Source of the DNA: Pseudolabrys sp.
GTDB lineage: Bacteria; Pseudomonadota; Alphaproteobacteria; Rhizobiales; Xanthobacteraceae
Assembly: GCA_025929185.1 (NCBI GenBank)
Contig: JAICMO010000008.1
Coordinates: 1-41,312 of the forward strand
DNA: 41,312 bases
Reading direction: 5' to 3'
Positions within the stretch are counted from its first letter, which is position 1. Each line of letters opens with the position of its first letter. This document shows, piece after piece, positions 35,689 to 41,312 of this stretch. The notes beneath the pieces are model-generated. The model had not been told where the DNA came from, did no database searches, and worked only from the letters and a program-made list of their open reading frames with translations. Position numbers and translations under genes: made by a program.

Positions 35689-36774
35689 ATGTTCTACTGG
35701 CTGGTTGAACTGTCGGACAAAGTCTCGCTGTTCAACGTGTTTCGTTACATCACCTTCCGCACCGGCGGCGCGATCGTGACCGCGCTGGTGTTCGTTTTCC
35801 TGTTCGGCGGCCCGATCATCGATCTGCTGCGGTTGAAGCAAGGCAAGGGACAACCGATCCGCGCCGACGGCCCGAAATCGCACCTCGTCACCAAGATCGG
35901 CACGCCGACCATGGGCGGCTTGATGATCCTGTCCGGGCTTCTCGTTTCGACGCTGCTGTGGGCGAACCCGATGAATCCGTACGTGTGGATCGTGCTGTTC
36001 GTCACGCTCTGCTTCGGCTTGATCGGCTTCTACGACGACTACCTGAAGGTAACGAGGCAAACGCATGCCGGGTTTGCCGGCCGCACGCGGCTTGCGGCGG
36101 AAGCGCTGGTCGCCGTCATCGCCTGCATGCTGCTCACGCACATCGGGCGCGGGCCGATCGCGACCTCGCTGGTGTTTCCTTTCTTCAAGGAACTGGTGAT
36201 CAATCTGGGCTGGGCCTTCGTGCTGCTCGGCGCCTTCGTGATCGTCGGCGCCGGCAATGCCGTCAATCTTACCGACGGGCTCGACGGCCTCGCTATCGTC
36301 CCGGTGATGATCGCGGCGGCGAGCTTCGGGCTGATCTCCTATCTCGCCGGCAACGCAGTGTTCGCCGAGTATCTGCAAATCCATTACGTCGCCGGCGCCG
36401 GCGAACTCGCCGTGCTGTGCGGCGCGGTCATCGGCGCGAGCCTCGGATTCCTTTGGTTCAACGCGCCGCCGGCCTCGATCTTCATGGGCGACACCGGCTC
36501 GCTCTCGCTCGGCGGCCTGCTCGGCGTGGTCGCGGTCGCTATCAAGCACGAGATCGTGCTGGCGATCGTCGGCGGGCTTTTTGTGCTCGAAGCGGTTTCG
36601 GTCATCGTGCAGGTGGTGTCGTTCAAGCTGACGGGAAAACGCGTGTTCAAGATGGCGCCGATCCACCATCATTACGAGCAGCTCGGCTGGACCGAACCGC
36701 AGATCGTCATCCGCTTCTGGATCGTCGCCGTGGTGCTGGCACTTGCGGGTTTGGCCACGCTGAAGTTGCGATGA
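35689..36774 (+). CDS. mraY: Phospho-MurNAc-pentapeptide transferase
   Basis: MraY makes lipid I from UDP-MurNAc-pentapeptide and undecaprenyl phosphate at the inner membrane. The 361-residue protein has about ten membrane segments and the family motifs [30 protein letters not shown] (aspartates binding Mg2+), [28 protein letters not shown] and the histidine motif [12 protein letters not shown]. Length matches the family. GAAGG lies upstream of the ATG. The gap to murD holds a palindromic repeat. Confidence 0.97.
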   Translation: MFYWLVELSDKVSLFNVFRYITFRTGGAIVTALVFVFLFGGPIIDLLRLKQGKGQPIRADGPKSHLVTKIGTPTMGGLMILSGLLVSTLLWANPMNPYVWIVLFVTLCFGLIGFYDDYLKVTRQTHAGFAGRTRLAAEALVAVIACMLLTHIGRGPIATSLVFPFFKELVINLGWAFVLLGAFVIVGAGNAVNLTDGLDGLAIVPVMIAAASFGLISYLAGNAVFAEYLQIHYVAGAGELAVLCGAVIGASLGFLWFNAPPASIFMGDTGSLSLGGLLGVVAVAIKHEIVLAIVGGLFVLEAVSVIVQVVSFKLTGKRVFKMAPIHHHYEQLGWTEPQIVIRFWIVAVVLALAGLATLKLR

Positions 36775-36804
36775 GAATGAATGAGCGGCAGCAGGCTCTG
36801 CGCG

Positions 36805-36923
36805 CTCCCTCCCCCCTTGCGGGGGAGGGTTGGGGTGGGGGGTCGCGCGTGGGCCGTCACGCATCGACATCGACCCCCCTCCCGCCGAGCTTCGCTCGGC
36901 TACCTCCCCCACAAGGGGGGAGG
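36805..36923. repeat. Dimeric palindromic repeat, family 2, between mraY and murD
   Basis: Left: CTCCCTCCCCCCTTGCGGGG then GGGTTGGGGTGGGGGG; right: an inner hairpin GCCGAGCTTCGCTCGGC and CCTCCCCCACAAGGGGGGAG. The two ends are inverted partners. Its right end GGGGGGAGG lies 14 bases before the murD ATG. A frame through it stays open into murD from 36830. Confidence 0.85.
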
Positions 36924-36937
36924 TAAAGAGAAGCCGG

Positions 36938-38332
36938 ATGATCCCCATCACCACCTTCGCCGGCAAAAGGGTCGCCGTCTTCGGCCTTGGCACATCGGGC
37001 ATGCTGTCGGCGCGGGCGCTGATTGCCGGCGGCGCCGCTGTCGTCGCCTGCGACGACAGCGGCAAGAGCGGGGCCGAAGCCAAAGCCGCCGGACTGAACG
37101 TGCAAAATCTGCGCGAGCTCGATTGGTCGAAGGTCGCGGCGCTGATATTGGCGCCAGGCGTTCCGCTGACGCATCCCAAGCCGCACTGGGCCGTCGATCT
37201 TGCGCGCAAGCACAACGTCGAGATCATCGGCGATATCGAGCTGTTCAGCCGCGAGCGCGCGAAGGTCGCGCCGCAAGCGCCCTTCATCGCCATTACCGGG
37301 ACCAACGGCAAGTCGACGACCACCGCGCTGACCGCGCACATCCTGCGCAGCGCCGGTTTCGATTCGCAGATGGGCGGCAATATCGGCGTGCCGATCTTGC
37401 AGCTCGAGCCGTTCGCACCGAAGCGCTGTTACGTTGTGGAGGTTTCATCTTATCAGATCGATCTTGCCCCCTCGCTTGATCCGACGGTGGGCATCCTGCT
37501 CAACGTTTCGGAAGACCACCTCGATCGCCACGGCACAATGGAGAATTACGCCGCCATCAAAACGCGGCTTGTTGCCGGCGTGGAAGAAACGGCGGTGGTC
37601 GGCGTCGATGACGCCTATTCGCGCGCTGCGGCTGAGCAGGTTGAGCGTGCCGGCAAGAAAGTCGAGCGCATTTCGGTCCTCGCCCCGTTGCGCAACGGGT
37701 ACTACGCGGACGGCACGCGCATCCTGCACGCCACTGCGGGGAAGGCACGCGAGGTTGCGCAGCTTGCCGGCATCGATTCATTGCGCGGCGCGCACAATGC
37801 GCAGAACGCGGCGTGCGCCATTGCCGCCGCGGTTGCGCTGGGCGTCGACCTGCCGGCCGTTCGAAAAGGCCTCGCCACATTTCCCGGTCTTGCGCATCGC
37901 ATGCAGCAGATTGCGCGCAAGGGCAATGTTTTGTTCGTCAACGATTCGAAGGCGACCAACGCCGACTCCGCCGCGAAAGCGTTGTCGAGCTTCTCCGATA
38001 TTTTCTGGATCGCCGGCGGCAAGCCGAAGACCGGCGGCATTTCGAGCCTTGTCGAATTCTTTCCGCGTATCCGCAAGGCCTATTTGATCGGCGAAGCGGC
38101 GAATGAATTCGCCAGGACGCTGGACGGAAAGGTGCCTTATGAGATCGTCGAGGTGCTTTCGCGCGCCGTCGACGCCGCCGCCGACGATGCCGCCGCGTCG
38201 GGACTGAAGGAGCCGGTTGTGCTGCTGTCTCCCGCCTGCGCCTCCTTCGATCAGTACCGCAATTTCGAGGTGCGCGGCGACGCCTTCCGCGCGCTGGTGC
38301 TGAAGTTGGCGGGCGTGAAGAAAGAGGCATAG
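36938..38332 (+). CDS. murD: UDP-MurNAc-L-alanine:D-glutamate ligase
   Basis: MurD adds D-glutamate to UDP-MurNAc-L-Ala in the cytoplasm. The 464-residue protein starts [29 protein letters not shown] (nucleotide-fold domain), with the P-loop T120-G-T-N-G-K-S-T127, [32 protein letters not shown] and [32 protein letters not shown] and [22 protein letters not shown] complete the typical set. ATG 36938 was chosen because the conserved domain begins there; the upstream open frame is repeat sequence. AGAGAAG precedes the ATG. A second repeat region follows the gene. Confidence 0.97.
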   Translation: MIPITTFAGKRVAVFGLGTSGMLSARALIAGGAAVVACDDSGKSGAEAKAAGLNVQNLRELDWSKVAALILAPGVPLTHPKPHWAVDLARKHNVEIIGDIELFSRERAKVAPQAPFIAITGTNGKSTTTALTAHILRSAGFDSQMGGNIGVPILQLEPFAPKRCYVVEVSSYQIDLAPSLDPTVGILLNVSEDHLDRHGTMENYAAIKTRLVAGVEETAVVGVDDAYSRAAAEQVERAGKKVERISVLAPLRNGYYADGTRILHATAGKAREVAQLAGIDSLRGAHNAQNAACAIAAAVALGVDLPAVRKGLATFPGLAHRMQQIARKGNVLFVNDSKATNADSAAKALSSFSDIFWIAGGKPKTGGISSLVEFFPRIRKAYLIGEAANEFARTLDGKVPYEIVEVLSRAVDAAADDAAASGLKEPVVLLSPACASFDQYRNFEVRGDAFRALVLKLAGVKKEA

Positions 38333-38375
38333 ACCGCGCGTCATCGCCCGCGGAAGCGGGCGAGCGAGGCACGGC
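38333..38375. repeat. Short palindrome after murD
   Basis: CGCCCGCGGAAGCGGGCG (38345-38362) is a 7-base stem with a 4-base loop, similar in style to the family 3 hairpins. It directly precedes the composite repeat at 38379. It may act as an attenuating hairpin between murD and ftsW. Confidence 0.55.
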
Positions 38376-38378
38376 TTC

Positions 38379-38680
38379 CCTCTCCCGCTTGCGGGAGAGG
38401 GTGGCCGCGTAGCGGCCGGGTGAGGGTGAAGCACGCGCGACCGGCAGAAAAGGAACGCAGCACGGGTGCTGCGCCGCACTGCCACCGACGCCGAGCGGGT
38501 CATGTGGTTTCTGCTTCGCCACCGTCGGCTCGACGGCGTCAAATTTCGCCGCCAAGTTCCAATTGGCCCTTATGTCGTGGATTTTGCTTCGATCCAGCAT
38601 AGGCTCATCGTCGAGTTGGATGGAAGCCAGCATGCTGAGAGTGCCCTCACCCCGACTCTCCCCCGCAAGCGGGAGAGGGA
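38379..38680. mobile_element. Composite family 2 repeat enclosing a DUF559 gene fragment
   Basis: The left end CCCTCTCCCGCTTGCGGG is followed by AGAGGG, a hairpin TGGCCGCGTAGCGGCC and GGGTGAGGG (to 38427). The right end is CCCTCACCCCGACTC, then TCCCCCGCAAGCGGGAGA and GGG (38645-38680). Right and left are inverted copies, as in the other family 2 repeats, except that about 217 bases with a DUF559-like coding fragment lie between them instead of a spacer of about 30 bases. It sits between murD and ftsW. Confidence 0.6.
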
Positions 38681-38684
38681 GTGA
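38466..38684 (+). pseudogene. Truncated DUF559 endonuclease-like gene inside the repeat
   Basis: The frame reads LRRTATDAERVMWFLLRHRR, then KFRRQVPIGPYVVDFASIQ and HRLIVELDGSQHAES. This is the N-terminal and central part of DUF559, a small Vsr/PD-(D/E)XK-like endonuclease family of about 110-130 residues. The acidic pair (VDF and ELDG) is present, but after QHAES the frame runs straight into the right-hand repeat half (ALTPTLPRKRERE) and stops, so the C-terminal third is missing. Upstream the frame is open only to 38430, with no ATG; GTG 38466 is the first start. It is most likely a remnant, but a 72-residue product cannot be excluded. Confidence 0.75.
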
Positions 38685-38785
38685 GCGCGGCGTCCTCTCG
38701 CACCATTACCGGCGCCTCGCGCGAACAAGCGGCACTCTTAACCTTTCATCAACCAGCCGCGCGCAGGAATGACGCGGGGATCCGT

Positions 38786-39943
38786 ATGCTCTCGCGCGCG
38801 CAACGCACGCCTTTCGGCGAATGGTGGTGGACGGTCGATCGCCTGACCCTGGCTGCGGTCGGCGCGCTGATGATCGCGGGCGTTGTTTTGTCGCTTGCGG
38901 CGAGCCCGCCGGTCGCCGGCCGTCTCGGGCTCGATCCGTTCTACTTCGTCGACCGCCATATCCTCTTTCTCTTTCCCACCATCGCGGTGATGCTCGGAGT
39001 CTCGTTCCTGACGCCGCGACAGATCCGGCGGCTGGCGCTCCTCGTCTTTGCCGCAAGCGTTCTTCTCGCTGCGATAACGCCGTATTTCGGGCCCGAGATC
39101 AAAGGGGCGCGACGATGGATCGTCATCCTCGGCGTCAACATCCAGTCTTCGGAATTTTTGAAGCCGGCATTTGTCGTGCTCATCGCCTGGCTGTTCGGTG
39201 AATCGGCGCGGCGGCCGGAAATGCCGACCAATGCCATCGCCTTGTCGCTGCTGCTGATTGTGGTGGCGCTGTTGGTGATGCAGCCCGATTTCGGTCAGAC
39301 CATGCTGGTCACGCTCGTCTGGAGCGCGCTGTTCTTCATGGCCGGGATGCGGTTGATCTGGGTGTTTGGGCTTGCGGGCATCGCCGGCGTCGGATTGACA
39401 GTTGCCTATTACACCGTCCCGCATGTCGCACGCCGCATCCAACGCTTTCTCGATCCGGCTTCCGGCGACACGTTTAATATCGATCTTGCAACCGATTCCT
39501 TTGTTCGCGGCGGCTGGTTCGGCATGGGGCCGGGCGAGGGCACGATCAAGCGCATCCTGCCGGAGGGGCACACGGATTTCGTGTTTGCGGTGGCGGCGGA
39601 GGAATTTGGCGTAGCGCTTTGTCTCGTGTTGGTTGCGTTGTTCGCCTTTATCGTCATCCGGTCGTTGCTGCGGGCGTTGCGCAACGAGGATCCGTTCACA
39701 CGCTTCGCCGCGACGGGTCTGTCGATCCTTTTCGGCACGCAGGCGGCGATTAATCTCGCGGTGAATGTGCATTTGATTCCGGCCAAGGGCATGACGCTGC
39801 CGTTCATCTCCTACGGCGGCTCATCGATGATCTCGCTGGCCTACGGCATGGGCATGCTGCTGGCGCTGACCCGCCAGCAGCCGCAGGTCGCGATGCTGAA
39901 GCCGCGGATGCGGAGCTTGGCCGTGGCGGAAAACCCTGCATGA
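38786..39943 (+). CDS. ftsW: Peptidoglycan glycosyltransferase FtsW
   Basis: FtsW polymerises septal glycan strands from lipid II together with FtsI. The 385-residue SEDS protein has about ten membrane segments and the motifs IKGARRWIVILGVNIQSSEFLKPAFVVLIAW and MQPDFGQTMLV. GMGPGEGTIKRILPEGHTDFVFAVAAEEFG and LPFISYGGSSMISLAYGMGMLLAL follow. The ATG at 38786 with GGGGA upstream fits the family start (MLSRAQRTPFGEWWWTVDR); the frame is open back to 38681 in repeat-flanking sequence, which was excluded. It is followed after about 80 bases by murG. Confidence 0.96.
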   Translation: MLSRAQRTPFGEWWWTVDRLTLAAVGALMIAGVVLSLAASPPVAGRLGLDPFYFVDRHILFLFPTIAVMLGVSFLTPRQIRRLALLVFAASVLLAAITPYFGPEIKGARRWIVILGVNIQSSEFLKPAFVVLIAWLFGESARRPEMPTNAIALSLLLIVVALLVMQPDFGQTMLVTLVWSALFFMAGMRLIWVFGLAGIAGVGLTVAYYTVPHVARRIQRFLDPASGDTFNIDLATDSFVRGGWFGMGPGEGTIKRILPEGHTDFVFAVAAEEFGVALCLVLVALFAFIVIRSLLRALRNEDPFTRFAATGLSILFGTQAAINLAVNVHLIPAKGMTLPFISYGGSSMISLAYGMGMLLALTRQQPQVAMLKPRMRSLAVAENPA

Positions 39944-39952
39944 CCTTTGCGC

Positions 39953-39990
39953 CTTCCCCTTGTCAGGGGAGGTTGCCTCCCGAGGGCGGC
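39953..39990. repeat. Half of a family 2 repeat between ftsW and murG
   Basis: TTCCCCTTGTCAGGGGAGG followed by TTGCCTCCCGAGGGCGG. Only a left-like half is recognisable, with no inverted partner before murG, so this is a decayed or single-unit copy. Confidence 0.5.
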
Positions 39991-40026
39991 GCACGCGGGC
40001 CCGTCCGGGTCTGCTAGATTGCGCCG

Positions 40027-41184
40027 ATGAACGACGATCTTGCCCAGCACTCTGCGCCGCGGCCCGGCTCTCCGCTTGTAGCGGATGGAAGAAACACGCG
40101 GCTCGTTCTTCTTGCCGCCGGCGGAACGGGCGGTCACTTGTTTCCCGCCGAGGCGCTTGCCGCGGCTCTCGACAAACGTGGGATCGCCGTCGATCTCGCC
40201 ACTGAGGCGCGTACCGCGCATTTCAAGTTTCCCGCGCGCGCGGTGCACCTTATTCCGAGTGCGACATGGCGCAGCAAAAGTCCATTGGACTATGCGCGCA
40301 CGTTGACGATGCTCGGCGCCGGCACAACAAAAGCGCTGCTGATGCTCCGCCGTGTCAGGCCGGCCGTCGTTGTCGGCTTCGGCGGCTATCCGAGCGTGCC
40401 GCCGCTATTTGCCGCCTCGCTGCGTGGCATTCCGACGGTGTTGCACGAGCAAAACGGCGTGATCGGCCGCGCCAATCGCCTGCTGGCCTCGCGCGTGACG
40501 GCGATCGCCACCGGCTTCCGCGAAGTCTCCGGAATTAACGCCGCGCTGAAAGCAAAGGTCACGTTCACGGGCAACCCGATCCGGCCGGCGGTCGTCGCCG
40601 CGGCGGCGAGGCCTTATGCGGCGCCCGCCCCGAACGGGAAATTCAGGCTCGTCGTGTTCGGCGGCAGCCAAGGCGCGCGCGTGATGTCCGATGTGGTGCC
40701 GGAGGCGGTTGCGCGTCTGGAGCCGGATCTGCGCCGGCGACTGGCCGTCACGCAGCAAGCGCGCAGCGAGGATCTCGAGCGCGTGCAAGCGGCCTATGAC
40801 CGGCTTGGCGTTGCAGCGGAGGTGGCGAGCTTCTTTTCGGACTTGCCCGAGCGCGTCGCGGAAAGCCATCTGATTGTTTCACGATCCGGCGCGTCCACAG
40901 TGGCCGAGCTTGCCGGGATCGGTCGTCCGGCCATCTTGGTGCCGCTCCCGCATGCGCTCGATCAGGATCAATTGGCCAATGCCGGCGTGCTGGAGAAGGC
41001 GGGCGGAGCGATTTGCATCGAACAGCCGGGTTTCACAGCGGAACGGTTGGCCGCCGAGATCACGGCACTCGTCGGCGACCCTGAGCGCCTCGCCGGTATG
41101 GCAGCGGCGGCGAAATCCGCCGGCACGATTGACGCCGCCGACCGGCTTGCGGCACTGGTGATGCAGGTTGGCGCGATCGGGTAA
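40027..41184 (+). CDS. murG: UDP-GlcNAc:lipid I N-acetylglucosaminyltransferase
   Basis: MurG adds GlcNAc to lipid I to give lipid II at the cytoplasmic face of the inner membrane. The 385-residue GT-B protein has the N-terminal loop AAGGTGGHLFPAEALA (G32-H37), VVGFGGYPSVPPLFAA and LHEQNGVIGRANRLL. GGSQGARVMSDVVPEA, SRSGASTVAELAGIGRPAILVPLPHALDQDQLANA and the closing LAALVMQVG are also typical. The N-terminus is about 20 residues longer than the minimal family start, so an internal start (for example the TTG/GTG codons near 40074) is possible. The murC ATG follows after 9 bases. Confidence 0.96.
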   Translation: MNDDLAQHSAPRPGSPLVADGRNTRLVLLAAGGTGGHLFPAEALAAALDKRGIAVDLATEARTAHFKFPARAVHLIPSATWRSKSPLDYARTLTMLGAGTTKALLMLRRVRPAVVVGFGGYPSVPPLFAASLRGIPTVLHEQNGVIGRANRLLASRVTAIATGFREVSGINAALKAKVTFTGNPIRPAVVAAAARPYAAPAPNGKFRLVVFGGSQGARVMSDVVPEAVARLEPDLRRRLAVTQQARSEDLERVQAAYDRLGVAAEVASFFSDLPERVAESHLIVSRSGASTVAELAGIGRPAILVPLPHALDQDQLANAGVLEKAGGAICIEQPGFTAERLAAEITALVGDPERLAGMAAAAKSAGTIDAADRLAALVMQVGAIG

Positions 41185-41193
41185 GGGAGCGAC

Positions 41194-41312
41194 ATGAAAC
41201 TGCCGCGCGATATTGGGCCGATCCACTTCATCGGGATCGGCGGCATCGGCATGAGCGGCATCGCCGAGGTGCTGGTCAATCTCGGCTATACGGTAACCGG
41301 CTCCGACGTTTC
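41194..41312 (+). CDS. murC: UDP-N-acetylmuramate:L-alanine ligase, N-terminal part (cut by window edge)
   Basis: Only the first 39 residues are inside the window. [20 protein letters not shown] and then [19 protein letters not shown] is the nucleotide-fold start of MurC, with the GIGGIGMSG loop. The ATG follows AAGGGAG at 41183-41189. MurC makes the first amino acid addition to UDP-MurNAc. It follows murG in the dcw order. Confidence 0.95.
   Translation, partial: MKLPRDIGPIHFIGIGGIGMSGIAEVLVNLGYTVTGSDV

Noticed and set aside
35575-37380. 601-residue minus-strand frame across murF, mraY and murD
   Set aside because: It spans three essential genes in antisense plus a repeat; composition is Arg/Asp/His-rich and lacks any domain.

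Overview
The window is GC-rich chromosomal DNA, almost certainly from an alphaproteobacterium of the order Hyphomicrobiales (Bradyrhizobium / Rhodopseudomonas / Pseudolabrys-like). The reasons are the DUF2093, DUF4170 and DUF6101 families, the gene order pmbA - IMPase - DUF4170 - acyltransferase - waaA - lpxK, a dcw cluster starting with mraZ and specifying meso-DAP peptidoglycan, and an alphaproteobacterial RNase P RNA. The species call is inference.

Layout. 1-1240 (-): a cut-off phosphotransferase downstream of a predicted fluoroacetate dehalogenase. 1388-2083 (-): two paralogous small exported proteins. 2326-5454: purD (-), then divergent xseA and a DUF2093 gene (+). 5461-10909 (-): a compact six-gene envelope operon ending in the Kdo transferase and lipid A 4'-kinase. 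11143-13042: DUF6101 gene (+) converging on a LivK-type binding protein (-) across a strong terminator. 13191-16961: a TetR repressor divergent from an EmrAB-like efflux pair, with palindromic operators between them. 17194-18004: an AT-richer islet with a small unknown protein and a dCTP deaminase-like enzyme. 18030-22070 (-): a fused HyuA-HyuB hydantoinase/oxoprolinase. 22185-23975: a ModA-like binding protein (+) and an EamA transporter (-). 24218-26311 (-): a membrane-anchored cytochrome c - cupredoxin - copper nitrite reductase fusion. 26538-26967 (-): rnpB. 26998-28540 (-): an AmpD-like amidase and a PRC-barrel protein. 28955 to the end (+): dcw cluster mraZ-rsmH-ftsL-ftsI-murE-murF-mraY-murD-ftsW-murG-murC (cut off).

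The most striking layer is not a gene. Several families of short palindromic repeats are scattered through the second half. Three copies sit in frame inside the hydantoinase gene, one forms a hairpin of the RNase P RNA, and four separate or touch genes of the dcw cluster. One dcw copy is opened up and carries a truncated DUF559 endonuclease-like gene between its two inverted halves. This resembles a REP/BIME or Rickettsia-palindromic-element system that enters coding sequences without breaking them; a DUF559 link to its movement is a hypothesis.

All calls are from reading the sequence; no database search was run.
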